Assembly: GCF_002999335.1 (NCBI RefSeq)
Contig: NW_020312147.1
Location: forward strand, 186,001 to 250,000
Length of the DNA: 64,000 nucleotides
Reading direction: 5' to 3'
Source of the DNA: Cyclospora cayetanensis
Lineage: Eukaryota > Apicomplexa > Conoidasida > Eucoccidiorida > Eimeriidae
This document shows, piece after piece, positions 11,155 to 24,216 of the stretch. A program made the position numbers and the translations under genes. Within the stretch, counting starts at the first letter, position 1, and every line of letters begins with the position of its first letter. The notes beneath the pieces are model-generated. The model was given only the letters and a program-made list of their open reading frames with translations, was not told the origin of the DNA and ran no database searches.

Positions 11155-12873
11155 ATGAGGCCCTTGAAGACGCAGCAGAAACGGGCACAGACTGTGCAGC
11201 CTCCAGTGCCTCCGTTGCCGACCAGCGATGAGGGGCCCCTTGCGGTCCCTGGAGGGGGCCCTTCCCCCGCTCCCTTGACTGCGAAAGAACGTCGGGAGTT
11301 GCTGCTCGGAGGGGCACATCTGATGCTCGCTGAGGCGCCCCCCCGCTTTTCACGAGAGGAGATCAGAGGTCTCTTCTATGCGTTTGGAGCGCTTGTTGGC
11401 GAGGGGCTTAGCTTTCCAGGATCCTCGACGGCTGGCTGCTCTAGGCTACCCGCGGGATGCCGCAGCGGAGTCGGCAGTCAAGGAGACAAGAGAGTTTTCA
11501 TCAAGATGCAGCGGCTAGGGGATGCCGCGTACGCCCAGCAGGTGCTGCAAGGCCGGACGGTCCGCGAAGCAGAGGCCCTCATCCGGGTGTATCGACAGCT
11601 CCTAGCGAGCAGGGGCCCCTCCGGGGCCCGTCCTTCTGCTGCCGCCGTGGTTTCCGCTGCTGCAGCAGAAGCCACAAACGCTGCCAATGCGGCCGCTGCT
11701 GCTGGGAATACAGCGGTAGCCACGGACGCTGCTGCACTCGCAGCCGCCTTGCAACGTAGCAAGGCAGCAGGCTCAAAAACGGCACTCAATGGCCAGCAAG
11801 AGTTCTATCTGAGTATTTCTCTCAGCAGAGAAGACCGCATCAAAGTTGCAGCCCTCCGAGGGCATAGCAGGGCCCTCCTTATGTTGCGTCAACAGCAACA
11901 GCAGCAACAGCAGCAACAACAGGATGAGTGGACAACTAGCAGCCTTGGTGAGAATCCTCTATTTGAGGTCGAGGATGCTGAGGAGCAGCCGCAGCCGTCG
12001 GCATCTTCCGACCCCAAAGCAGCAGCGGCGCCTTCATCCTCCCATGCAGATGCAACGGCCCCAAAAGAGGTGAAGCTGCTGCCTCTGAAGCGGCGTACTC
12101 TAGCAGTCAGTTCCACGTCGGCTCTCAAGAGAAGAGCCGTGCAGCAGCCCTCCTCGCGCAAGGTCCAGGAGCCGTCTCTCATGCTGCGGGAAGGCAGCAG
12201 TGGCAGCAGTGCCACTGGCAGCGTGAAGCCCGAGGCAGCTCCCTTGAGTGCTCCGTCGCATGTGAAGCGAAAACAACCGTCCGCTGGAGCAGAGAAGCTC
12301 CCCACGAAGGCGGCGAGCAGCAAAAACATAGCCAGCGAGAAGGTGGCCAACTCGCGGCAGCGGCAACAGGAAAGCAGGGCCTTGCTTGACCTTTTGAGTG
12401 GGGGCCCCCTAAATTTGAGACCTGCGACTGAAGGCAGTGGCAATGCGGATGAAGTGGAGAGGCAGCAACAGCAGGCGTAAGTATGCCCCCTTCTTGTAGT
12501 AGTGCTGCTGGGAGACCGTGCAGTGCTGTTGAAAGGTTGCGGTTAATACTGAGAAACGCTGAGGCTGTGGAGAGCATGCATGCCGGCATGTCTGCAAGCT
12601 CTCAAAGAGCGGCCTGCTTGGCCAGCTTCTCGAGGACGTGCGGCGGTGTTTTGTCGAATGGGTGGCTGCTTCTCGTCGTGCTATGTGTCGGATGGGCTGC
12701 TGTTGGGGTGTTGTTGCAGGAGGGTGTCAGAGCTGCTGGCCGCAGCAGCAGGAGCGACGGTTGGGGGGTTCATAGAGCAGCAGCAAAACGCGTGGGGCAA
12801 CTACATAGTCCCCGCACTCCCTTGCCATATCCGGGCATCGGGGGGCCCTCCGGGGGCCCCCAACGGGGATTAG
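11155..12873 (+). CDS. RRM-like RNA-binding protein, family unassigned
   Basis: Two exons, 11155-12476 and 12720-12873, give 491 residues. The first exon appears to stop at TAA, but that TAA is part of a strong donor, GC|GTAAGTATG. The acceptor TTGTTGCAG at 12719 restores the frame exactly, adding RVSELLAAAAGATVGGF. Residues about 54-140 look like an RNA-recognition motif: HLMLAEAPPRFSREEIRGLF resembles RNP2 and helix 1, and KRVFIKMQ followed by DAAYAQQVLQGR resembles RNP1 and helix 2. The domain is interrupted by a Ser/Gly-rich loop. The rest is low complexity with Ala runs and a Gln run near residue 245, and Lys/Arg patches suggesting nuclear location. The ATG at 11155 follows a possible acceptor (CCCCAG at 11145), so upstream exons are likely. 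Target RNA unknown. Confidence 0.62.
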
Positions 12874-13297
12874 ACTGAGCCGCCCACGGCGGCCGCTCTA
12901 TTCTAGAGGGGTGGTGTTGAAGCGGGTGCCTTGTGTGCAGATGTGGGGTAAACGGGCGTCAGGTGGCCCTGTGGCTCGGAGTTTCAGATTATCGACACGA
13001 TGGAAAGAGTTGCTAGTGGGCTCTCTTCGCTACGCCTACATAGGGCAGTATAAAAAATTGTAGACAGGGGGAAACGTTGGAAGAGAAGAGCGTGAAATAT
13101 GTAAAAGGCAGATCGGCGAAGCGCCCATAAAGCACCTGCGCCAGCGGTGCTGCCTCGTGTGTTGCCCTCTCTGCGATATACTTTCCGATAATGCGCGTGG
13201 CAATGCTTACATAAAGGGGCAACACACGCAGGGGGAGTCCCTGCACGTACTGGGCAGTCACTTAGGCAACAGGCGTGGCTATCCTTGGCTCGGGGGA
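12874..13297. other. Convergent intergenic region (RRM gene / COG2)
   Basis: About 420 bp between the tail-to-tail stop codons of the plus-strand RRM gene and the minus-strand COG2 gene. It should contain both 3' UTRs. I could not assign poly(A) signals with confidence. Confidence 0.55.
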
Positions 13298-14945
13298 TCA
13301 CGCAGAAAAGGCCTCCTTGAGCTGCAGCAGCTGCGGAACCTCCGACGGGGACAAGCCCAAGCGCGAAGCACAGAGATCTGCCAAGCAGTCCATGTCCTAT
13401 GCAGATGCAAACATGCGGGGATAGGCGCACGTAGACTTGCACACAACGCTATCGCACACCAGGAACGGGGTGTTGAGGGCAAGCAGCAGATGAGGACACA
13501 TTTAGCGAGCGTCTAGGCAGCAGGGAGCAAGCGCTGGCTCTGCAGTCGCGTGTCTGTGGGAGGGCAAAACTCAACAGCGGCCGCATGAGGCTACGGCGAG
13601 CAGCACAGAACAACAAAGGGACACCGCAGAGGGGGTCCATAGAAACTGCACGCCCAGCGAGACCTGGGTGGCGAAGGCTTTCCACTGCCGATACCAAAAG
13701 AAAGAGCAAAGAGGAGAGCAGAATAAGCCGACGGAATCGACAGATGCACACGCATGTGTGTTTGTGCCTTACTAGTGTGAGTTGTCTCTTCACCTTGGCA
13801 GCCACCGAAAGTTCCTGACACAACAAAACACCCGAACGCAGGATGCTTGAGCCTCAAGGGGCAGCTGACTGCGGAGGCCGTGCACCCCGATGCCCCTACA
13901 TGCACGTCGCAGTGAAGCGCACACCGGACTGTGTGAGAGTATTTTCGAACCAAAGACGCCACACAATGCTACGCATGCTTCGGTGAGGATGGGAGGGGAG
14001 GAAGGGTCCTCCCGAATGCAACCCGTCTATTGGTGCGTCTTGGGGGAGCAACGAGAGACGCTGTGCAGTACGTGAATGCAAGCGATCCGAGATCATCAAG
14101 AGACGCCGCCTGTGGGGGCCATGCGAGCCTATGCGTCCACGGACTGCCTGCCTACCTCCTCTGGAGCATGCCCCGCTGGCCTTTGCAGCCGCTGCAGCGC
14201 CTTGTCTTTGCGAGACTCCTCTTGCAGCAATTGCTGCGCTTCGCCAAGGCAGCGCGTGGCCAGGCGTTGTACTGACAGCACCACACACCTGTTGGTAAGG
14301 ACCTGCGCATCGAATGGAAACGGCTCGCAGCGAGAGTGCCGCCCGCGATGAAGCGGAAGAGAACAAAGGACGTGGCAGGAAAGGACGGGAGAGGCAGTAA
14401 GCTGCACTTAGCAGGAGGCACTGTGATGCTGCGGACTCTTTGCATGAGCAAAGACGACGCGCAGCAACGGGAAAGCGCACTAGGTGTGGCAGCATGCGCT
14501 CTGCGGTGAGGGGCTGCATGAGCAACAGAGAATCCACACAGCCACGGCAGAGAGGCTAAATACGATAGTAGAAGGAGGCAGGGATTGCAGAAGAATCGGA
14601 CGGACTTGCGGCATGCCTTGTTGCTTTGCCACCTCGCGAAATTCGGCAAGAGGTTCCACCAGGCAGCTCGCGTAAGCAGAGGCAGTCTGCGGAGCCTGAG
14701 GGCGCTCAACGAGCAAAAAGGAAATTAAACCCTCGATTTGCCGCGAACGCAGGCGTCAAGCACAGATTCGCAAAAAGCATGCAGCTAAACAGCTCACACA
14801 GATCTCTCAGGCTTCCCCAACGCGGCCAAAGTGTTGGCAAAGGGTGCTACTCATCAAAACACTTGCGCGTCTTGTGCAGGGAGGGCATGCATAAAATTTA
14901 ACTTTTTCTACATAGGTATGCGCCGACAGGTAAATGTATATATAC

Positions 14946-14991
<46 letters not shown>

Positions 14992-15730
14992 TAAAGCATA
15001 GAGCAATAGACACCTACAGAGAGACAAATAACGGCATGCAGATAGATGTGCGCAACACTAGAGACCTTCAGAGAGAGGCAAGGGCACTCTTACATGCACC
15101 CTCCTCAAAATGGAAGCCATACGGCTGCAGGAGGGGTGTACATACGGATGCGCACTGCACAGCAGCAGCTACATTGAAAGCGCGCACAATACGTTGGGGT
15201 CTTAAGCCAGCTAGCCAGAGAGCTCTCAAGATCGCCAAACGACGATCACTGCAAAGAGCGAAATGCGGGTTGGGGGGCGGAACGGTAGGGAAAGTAGAAA
15301 GTCTGCATCCATACATAGCTGGCTATGTGCAGCTAGCGAGGCTTGTTACCTGCCGAACGACAAGCCGGAACTTGGCGGGAAGGGCACGGAGGGCGGCGAG
15401 AGGCAAAGCGCACTGAGTAGCTAGCAGTCCTACAAGCAAATCTTCCTGCAAGGAAGCAACCGTGCACACTCCCATGTGTGTGTTTTATTTCTTGAAGAGC
15501 GGCTTCAGGTTGCCCTCCAGCAAAACGCGGCAAGACAGGTGGCATGCACAGCTGATAAGGGTAAAAGGCATACTGCCACATCTAAACCCGTGCGTTTGTA
15601 CTCTGCCACATGGATATCCGAATGCATTGATGCACAAAAGCGGTTAGGCAATTAGGCCCGCTCCTGGGGTCCTTGAGGAAATTATGCAGGGTTGTGGATG
15701 CATCTGTGTGAGGATGTACTAATAGGACGC

Positions 15731-15764
<34 letters not shown>

Positions 15765-18700
15765 CGCGCGCGTGTGCGTGAGTGTGTAAGAGTATGCCTG
15801 TGTGTGTCGGTATGCGGCTGTGTGCGCAGACGACGTAGAAGCACATGAAGGCGCTATACATGCAGTGCTCCCCCTCCAAACAGATAGAGAAAGGCTCCAA
15901 AACTTTATGTCTAGCCCTTTCCTTCCGGATAGCCCGTGATACTCCATCTTTAGAGGGGCCCTTACACCTCAGTTTTTGCTTACAACTACTCGAGTTGCTT
16001 CCTCGGCTTCTGTGCGTAAATGGTTGAAACGCCAGTACACATCTTCTCGAATGCGCTGCATGCGGACTTGACAGACTCCAGGGGCAGCTGCTGCTTCCTC
16101 GAGAAGCAGCGAGATGGCCTAAGGAGACAGGCGCACACACAGAGGCGAGGCTTCCACAGTCAGTCCACGCAGTCGGTGCTGGAGTGCCGCCACCCCCTCC
16201 GCCCCCCCTCAAGGAAGAGCAGCAAGTAGTTCGCAGCGTAGACGCCGCAGCAAGAATAAAGTAGCTGTGTCATTGATTCTGCAGCCTAGCTACTCCACAG
16301 GAGAAGGCATTTCGCATCTGCTGCACTGGAGAACGAATCAGCAGACTGCCACCCACCCGTATGATGGGGGGCAGTTGGCTGGGGCCTGTGCTGCTGCCTT
16401 GTGAGGCTCCCGTTGTTGCCGCCACAGGTGAGGCTGTTCCTGATGCGGAGTCGCAAGTCCACTCTTTGGGAGCTGCCAGCTGAGCAGCGAGCTCCTCGAC
16501 GTCTGCGCAGATGGACGCGAGAAGCAGAGCTGTCTCTAGGAAGCTGCTGCTGGTGGAAATTCCTCCGCGAGCGTCGCCTGCACGCATGCGGGCAGACCGG
16601 GTGCAGCGCGAAGCACCAGGGCCTTACAATCGCATAACAAAACTCGAACAAGAACGCTGACGACTTGCAGCCGCCAGCAGATGCACAAGAAGAAGACGCC
16701 ATCCTAAAGAAAAAAACGGCCTCTCACCAGGCACGCCCTCCTGCAGATGGTAACTTGCCGCTGCCGCCGCAGCCCGTGATGCATGCTCTGCCGCCGACTC
16801 TCGCAGCACGCGGAGAAGCTGCCGCAGCAGCTCAGCAAAGAGTTTCAAGCTGCTGGGGAGGAGAGGCCGCGAGAAGAGCAGGGTGCGAGGGTCCTTGGGG
16901 AGAGGGGCTGAAGCCAGCATAGCCGCGCTGACGTTTTGTTGAGGTGGGGTGGCAGCAACAGTAGCAGGAGAACTTTTAGAGGTCATGAGATCTCTCGGGT
17001 CCTCATAGCCAAAGAGGAGATTCGCCGTGCTGAACAACTCGGCGGTCGAAGAGAGCCGGAGCTGCAAATCGCCAACAACGCAGAGCTGGTGGAATTCTCC
17101 CGAATCAAATAGAAGTGCGGAATGGGGGCTTACACGCAGTTCGCCGCACGTGTGGCCAAATACGTATGGTTAACGCATTCACATATATGCCGCCCTGCCT
17201 GTCTGTATGTGTGTCTGTATCTGTGTATGTACTCTGTGTGAATGCATGTATGTACATATATGTATGTATATGTATGTATGTATGTGTACATATATGTGTG
17301 TATATATATGTGTTTGTATACAAATATATATATACATATGTGTGTATGTGTATATATGTATGTATACATATATATGTGTATGTAAATATATGTATGCATG
17401 TATACATATATATACATATGTATGGGGGTATGCGATGGAGGAGTCCGTGTAGTAGCGCATGCGGTGCTGGGGCCATGTTTAGCAAAGCCGTCTGTTCCTT
17501 ACGCATTCGTTTACGATGCCAGGTAGTCGTTTAGGAGAGGGGGCGAGCGGCTGCCTTGTCAGCAGGAGGGAAAACGAGGCAGCAATCTCTCCGGCCTGTA
17601 GCTGCCCCCACAGCCGCAAGTCGAATGCAGCAGCGGCTGTAGACAGGCATTCGCTTTGCAGCAGTGCGCGCTGCTGCAGTGATCCGGCAGGCAGCAAGCC
17701 GTCCAAGCAGCCGACGAACCTGAAAGCAGCTCATCGCCAGACACCACCAACACTTGAGCGGCCTTCCAAATGCTAACGCAGATACCCGCATGCGTGCCGC
17801 ATGGGAGGCGCGCACACAGACGTTCCTCAGTTTCTGCTTTTGCCGTTGGACAAAACATGCACGCTGCAGGTGCAGACAACAAACGACGTGGCTTAAAACG
17901 AGCCGGAAAGAGCACTCAAAGCCTTGGAAACTTCCCCAACCGAGACGAAATGAGGCTGCAAACGGACCGCTGCAACGCGAGAACGTTCCATAGAAATGCA
18001 TCGCCATACGCCGGTTCTCCAGCGGAGGGGCAACAGAGGGACAGACACTGCAGCAGCAAGAGCAGCCGCAACAGCACACATCACAGTGCACAGATCCTGT
18101 GCAGGCTCCGGCATTTACATCTGACGGCAAGGCTGCTGCAGCCGCCCCTATCCAGGGGGAGGGATGTGCGAAGCAATAACCCTCCTGCCTCCTCGCCGTT
18201 GAACAAACTTCTAACACGCCTGCCGGAGCAGCTTCTGCAGCAGCTGCCCCAGCAAGTGCATTTGGCCTTGACAGTTTACCTGCAGCGTTTCCTTCAGCAG
18301 CAGGTGCAGCAAATTAATAGGCGGCGATTTCCCAGGATCATCGAGGGGGCCTTCCCACGGCGATTGCATCCACGAGAGCTTCAAGGCAAGAGGCAGCAGC
18401 AGCAACGGGGCAGTGCCCAGAGACGCAGATATGGCATGCAGAAAACAGCGGAGCAGCTGCAGCAAACAGCAGCCGCATGACTATCGGCCTCATGAGGACT
18501 ACAGGTGCCGCCTTCCGATCGGGAAGCTCAACAAAAGTGCCTCGTGCAAAGCTCGAAAACGAAATATCACGATGCCCACAAGTTGCAGGCGCAGGGGCTA
18601 AAGAGTTGAATACGAAGACGGACTACTGCCTCGTCGTTGGTGGATAGCTGCTTGGGGAGTTGCGACAGCAGCTGCTGCAGGTGCTGATTGCTTGGAGTCA

Positions 18701-21410
18701 AAGGCTGCTTCGCACCGCAGACCGCTCCTGCAGCGGCAACCGCTGCTGCAGAGACTATCGGGCGAATAAGAGTTTCCACGAAGACACCCTCCGCTGCAGC
18801 AGCAATAGTTCCATGCACACATATATATATATATATATATATACCCGCAAGTACACACAGATAGACATACGCATACGTGTGCCCATACATACGTACACAT
18901 CCAGATGCACATACAGACATACAGATGCACATACAGACATACAGATGCACATACAGACATACAGATGCACATACAGACATACACCCACATACATCCACAT
19001 GCACATACAGGCATACATACACATGCACATACATACAGATGCACATACAGACATACATCCACATGCACATACAGACATACATGCACATACAGACATACGT
19101 CCACATGCAGATACATCCACAAGCACAAACAGACATACATGCAGATACATACACAAGCACATACAGACATACATCCACATACATACACATGCACATACAT
19201 CCACATACACATACAGACATACATACACATGCACATATATACATACACATGCACGTGCATCCATCCACATGCACATACAGACATGGATACACAACCACAC
19301 ACGTACATACAGATAGATACGTGCAGAGATACATCCGGACGAATCCAAAAACACTTCTATAAACGCATTTTCCTTGCACGAAGGATCCAAAGGAGTCGTT
19401 GAAAACACGCAGCACAGGGGGCATCGCCGCCAACAGCAGCAGAAATCGTGAGCCCACCCGCCTCCGTCCCTGTCTGCGAAGCGAGGAGAGGGCGCACAAC
19501 TCTTCCTAAGGCTACGAGCCATTCAGTTTCTGCAGCCATGAGAAGCTCAGCAGGAGCTGCTGGTGGCTCGGCGCTGTCTGTCGCTGTTGCGGGTGCTAGA
19601 GGAGTCGACGTTTTTGCTGACACACTGCCCTTTAGTTGCAGCAGCAAAGTCTTTAGTTCCAGCAACAAACGCTGAGCGAGCGCCTCCTTGAGATCCGCTG
19701 CAGCCACCACAAACAGCAGCAGCAGCTGCCGCACCGCTTCGGCGGATGCTTCCATTTCTTGTTGACGATGATGAAGCGGTTCAGTAATGCAGCTCCTGCT
19801 GTTGCTGCGGCTGTTTGCGCTGTGAGAAAAGGTCAGAAGATCTCTTAGAGCCATTTCCTCCTGAAGGGGTGTCGAGACGAGCAAGAAGGCATCAGCAGCT
19901 GCCGTATCTGCAGATGGCGGTGTATTTAGTTCTGTGGCTCCAGCGGCAGGAGCTGCAGAGTCTGCTCCCTCAGTTAGTGTCACTGCGGCGCCTTGCTGCT
20001 GATCTTGCTGCTGATCTTGCTGCTGATCTTGCTGCTGATCCTGTGGGCTCTCTAGATCGTAAAATTCTGCTGCTGCTGCCACGGTTTGCTGCAAGCGTTG
20101 TAGTTCATCGTACGTCTGCTGCAGCAGCAAACATCTGGAAGTGGCAGCCGGCGAAAGCGACACTTGCAGCAGTTGCAGATGCTGCTGCGAGGGCTGCTCT
20201 TGTCCATTTTCCGTGAACGCTGCCTTTTTTACTGCCTCCAGAAGCTGTAAAAGTGCCTGATGCGCAGCTGGAGGGTCTAGCTTAGCCGCTGCTGTTGCCG
20301 CTGCTATTGCTACTGGCATCCAGACACTGTCTTTCGGCGTGTCGCTCCTAGTTGTGCTGCGCTGTTGCAACGAGGGAGGCAGCAACAGCGCTTTCACGTC
20401 TTGAACGAGCTTTCTCACGGCAGCAGTAGCAGCAGCAGCAGCTGTTGCTGTCTTCGGTAGGCTCTTCTGCGTCAAGGGCTCATCACACGAGACATCTGTT
20501 TGTACCAGCACCTGACCACCGTTGTTGCTGCTACTACCACTGTTGTTGCTGCTACTACTACTGTTCTTGTCGCTGCTGTAACTACTACTACTGTTGTTGC
20601 TGCTGGTGAAGGTGCTAGTGCTGCCGAGCGACTCCTGGAGAGTATGAGCAACGGCCTGAAGTGCTTTGTACGCCTGCAGTCCAAGCCGTGAGAGCTGCTG
20701 CCGTCTTGCAGCCTCGCGTTTTTGTTGCAGCAGAGTCAGCGCGACTTTCCGCGTGCGGCGAAGATCGGCGTGCTGTTGCTGCACCTCAATTGTCGCCGCT
20801 GCCTGCTGCTGCTGGAAGCAAAGACCCCCCAAGTCTTTTTCTGCTGCATCGAGCGTATCCTGGAGAGCTGCGATCTCGTTCCTGCTGAGATACAGCTGCG
20901 ACAGCAGCTGCTCCTGCACCAGCAGCGCATCCCTCTCCAGATCGGCCCCTAAGGCATCGAGGTTTTGACTCCTAAAGCAGCAAACGCAAGAGTGAAATCG
21001 AGAGGAAAGCAGTGAGAAGCAGCACCACGTGCTGATGGAGAGTTCGCCTCGACAGGCAGCCGCTACGCTTTCGCCACGCTGCCCTCAGTGTGTATCCTCG
21101 TGGGTGCCCTTTGTTCCCCTCTATCCATCTGCCACTCGTCTGCCTCCGTCTCTAAAATGCCTCTTCAGAGCATTTGCCGCTTCCAGTCAGTCAGAGTGAC
21201 GATACTTTACCTGCTCGCCTGCAGCACGAACTCCAGAGGGCTCGCTGCTGCAGTGGCTGCGGCAGCGGCAGCAGACAGTGGAAGGCCTCTCGCGGAGGCG
21301 GAGGCAGCAGTTGCTGAGCCTCCGTTCTCTCTGCATGCCTCAACACTGACCATGTTGAGTGACTGCTCGCGTCTTGAGACGTTCTCAAGGGGGCACTGTA
21401 GGCGCGGCAA
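13298..21410 (-). CDS. COG2: Conserved oligomeric Golgi complex subunit 2 (COG2), at least 12 exons
   Basis: COG2 is a peripheral Golgi protein of lobe A of the COG tethering complex, needed for retrograde intra-Golgi traffic. Phase-consistent exons in transcript order: one ending at 21211, 20971-19458, 18793 to about 18627, 18456-18218, 17719-17503, 17061-16728, 16577-16294, 16118-15984, one starting at 15551, unresolved pieces down to 14700, 14695-14564, 14302-14156, 13396-13298 (stop TGA). Matches to COG2: coiled coil with [37 protein letters not shown] across the 19458/18793 junction (compare human TRDAEALVGQVLVKPYI); [36 protein letters not shown] (compare PTTASSYVDSALKPLFQL); and a C-terminus with [16 protein letters not shown]. 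The 20971-19458 exon is swollen by Ser, Gln and DQQQ repeats. The N-terminal exons before 21410 were not found. Confidence 0.8.
14936..14988. repeat. (AT)n microsatellite
   Basis: About 50 bp of almost pure AT dinucleotide in a COG2 intron. Confidence 0.95.
15729..15785. repeat. (GT)n(GC)n compound microsatellite
   Basis: A GT run passes into a GC run and back to GT in the COG2 intron between 15551 and 15984. On the COG2 sense strand it reads CA/GC. The alternating purine-pyrimidine run could adopt Z-DNA; that is inference. Confidence 0.93.
17196..17427. repeat. TGTATG/TATA satellite in COG2 intron
   Basis: About 230 bp of degenerate TGTATG and TATACATA units in the intron 17502-17062. Here the sense strand is CA-rich, unlike most other intronic arrays of the window. 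Confidence 0.88.
18818..19330. repeat. 18-bp ATGCACATACAGACATAC minisatellite in COG2 intron
   Basis: About 500 bp built from ACATACAGACATACATGCAC-type units of 12 to 18 bp, filling most of the intron 19457-18794. The minus (sense) strand is TG-rich and gives long spurious Cys/Met/Val frames. Confidence 0.92.
19996..20042 (-). repeat. 12-bp coding repeat (DQQQ)n in COG2
   Basis: Four tandem 12-bp units encode Asp-Gln-Gln-Gln within the large COG2 exon. The repeat is in frame and sits in a low-complexity insertion, not in a region aligned with other COG2 proteins. Confidence 0.9.
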
Positions 21411-21411
21411 C

Positions 21412-24216
21412 AGCAGCAGCTAAAGCTGCAAAGGTGACTCTCAGCGTCTGCCGCAAAAAGAGACACGAAAGCGCATATCCGCGCGACTCCAAATAAGCCT
21501 CCTCCGCGTGAGGCTTCGGAAGGGTACCCCAGCCTTTTACGAGTGGAAGCCTGGCTGATCTCCGCTATATACCCCCATTGCGTGACTCCTCGTCTCGACT
21601 GTCCCTTCAAGAACGCCCGTCCCCTGCACCCCAGGAGGTTGCCAGTACTTTCTGCGCACAAGACAAGTCAATTTACTGCCTCAAAACTACACAACGCCCA
21701 GGAAAAGGGTTTTGGGCATCTTCCGCTGAGGCTGGAAGGGCCCCCTAATGTCGGCGGCTACTGCTCGGGGGGGCCCCCCTTGGGCGTACTACGTACCCAA
21801 ACCACCAGCGGTGCAGCTGCAACTTGAATAAGAAGACAGAACCTCCTTGCGCCTTCGCATAAACGAAAAAGCCGTTCCAAGAGCCATACTGTATTTTGTG
21901 TGTACTTCCCTTGACGGTGGCTGCAAGCGTCTCTTCGTGCTCCCATGCTCTCGCCTTTTACGCGGGGCCCTCGGCTCACTGCCCCCCCGGCACCGGTCGA
22001 ATTCCCCAAAGAAGATGCGCGTTCCTCCGGCTCCTACACGGCTGTCCAACTGAAATTTCGGCTTTTAGCGGTGTGCTTTGATGAGGAAGAGACGGAGAGG
22101 AGGGGGGGGAACAGGGGCGAGGGAAACCAACGTCTGTGGCACGCCGCCTCGCACATGGCGGGCGTTGCACACTGCTCATATGGCCTACTGCAAAGTGGCA
22201 GCTGCGCTGTATATACAGGGCCCTTGCACTCCTACAAAAAGAAACTGGCTACGAAAAGTGCTATTCGGCCATTTCCGGCGATCTACGGGCTCCGACACTG
22301 CAACAATTTTAACCCCCTTTAGGCGTGATGCCCTAAAAGTTGGCTCGCAATGTGTCTTGAAGACGTGAGCCTCCGTGAGCAAATGCAATCCTGTATATCC
22401 TCAGTTCAGGCTTCGAAAGATGCTGTGGGGGTGGTCTTTTTGTGCGCCTTGCGTATATCCCACCCTTATAGGCAAGCGGGTGACCTTCCCTTCAGCGTGC
22501 TGTACGGGGGGGCCCCTCGGAAATTTGCTACTAGGGGATGCTGATCTTGGTTGCTCCATTGCTTAGTCCTCTTATGAAGGCACAGATAGAAGTCTTACAC
22601 TGCAGGCTCTCACTAGAGCAGGGTCCGCTTCCCATGCAGCGCAAACAGATCTCCTGCTAACACCGCTGCCATCGCAGCTGTTGGAGACGCGACGTGCGAG
22701 TTTCTTGCATTCCAGCGTGCACACGCCTTTTCATCAAGATGTACGAATCTCTTGCAGCACCCCTCTCGCACCTGTACATGAATGGGCGCATTTGTGTGGC
22801 ATGAGCCGTATTCACGTAGCTGAGTGGGGCACCAGGAAAGGGGGGGACAAGTGAAGTGCCACGGGAGCAGTCAGTTCTCCGTCATCTCCCTCGAAGATGA
22901 ACGGCTTACACTATACCTCTTCGCACTCTTCGCTACACTCATGGCAACGAAACGCGAATGTGTCAAGAATTTACCATTCATTTGACCGCCCGAAGATACC
23001 ACAACAGAGTAGCGTTTGCTAAGTATTTCACGACGAAATGTTGTAGGCGTCGTCGTGCATGCCACATCCGATGTGCAACGTGCTGCGCATGCCCCCTGTG
23101 CTTAAAGGGAGCAGATTTGCTGGACCCGACTGGCTCTTTTCCCTCATCAGAAACACACAGGAGCGCGTGCAGGGGACGGCGAGAATTCTTCTGGAAGGCA
23201 CTCAATAACTTGCTACTAAGTTTATGAGGTGTCTCGAGTTCAGGGTCTCTCTAGGAACACTTTAGAAGAAGCGCTACAGCTACGCCCAATCGGACAATCT
23301 CGATTGTTGTGTACGAATACGTATATATATATACATTTTTATATGTAGATACAGCTGCTCGGATATTGTATTGCATCTGAAAACCGATCTCAAATCCAAA
23401 AGTTGCTCTCTTGAACCTGCTCGGTGCATGCATCAGCACGCTCTCAATGAATGCTCTTTGCACCGGAGAGTCGCTTGAAATATGCTTTGCGACAAAAAGG
23501 AAGGTACAAGCATTCGATGATGTCAAGCGCAGGGGTCTCTCTGTGTACGAAGGAAGCCGCAGGTGACCTTTGGAAGGATGATGCTCCTTCCAGCATTAAA
23601 ACCCCGGATTTATCATCAAGACAAGAGCTGTGTCTTAACCTAAAGGCCGACTGAGAGAGACCAGCGTAGCATGCGCTCCGAAAATTCCATCGGGTAGCCC
23701 TATGCCTTGCAAACAGTCCTGCACTGTGCAGTCCTGTGAAGGAGTCGTGGACTTGGCGTCCCTTTAAGAAAAGGCGGGCGAGAAAGTACGCCGGTTTCAA
23801 AATAACATGCGCCTTAAAAACTGAGACATTCAACCAGAAGGTACCGCATCCTGAGGGGTAGCAACGCTGTTTTTTTGGGCATGCTATGATTAGCAACTTG
23901 CGCGAGAGTGTGCGCTGGCAGCGTCTCTGGCCAGCGCTCTGCTGGATAAAATCGTATAATTGTTCTTGTCGCAAGCAGGCGCACTAGGAGAGCCACGCGG
24001 TCGTAAAAGATTCCCTGAACTGGGGGCTGCTGCCTTCGCTGTGCTGGTGGCTGCTGCCCGCGTTCCCGCCTAAGCCTCCGTTAAGCGCTTCCGTCGTTTG
24101 TCTTCCCCCTTCTTCTCCGCTGCGTCTTATCTATCGGTCAGTCTGCATACGCAGAGGCTCTTCAGCTCTTTCAACTACGAAAAAGGCGCTGGCTCAAGAA
24201 ACACTTGTCCTAGCCA
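21412..24216. other. Region upstream of COG2, no resolved gene
   Basis: Should contain the 5' exons and promoter of COG2 and the 3' end of MYG1. A 176-residue open frame at 23444-23974 (minus) has no triplet-repeat signature or recognisable motif. A GGGGGGGCCCCCC motif lies at about 21768-21780. Confidence 0.45.

Noticed and set aside
18567..19522. 310- and 255-residue Cys/Met/Val-rich minus frames
   Set aside because: Mostly the TG strand of the COG2 intron satellite; only the C-terminal 60 residues or so ([12 protein letters not shown] onward) are real COG2 exon.
23444..23974. 176-residue minus frame
   Set aside because: No family motif, no triplet-repeat signature and composition like surrounding noncoding DNA.
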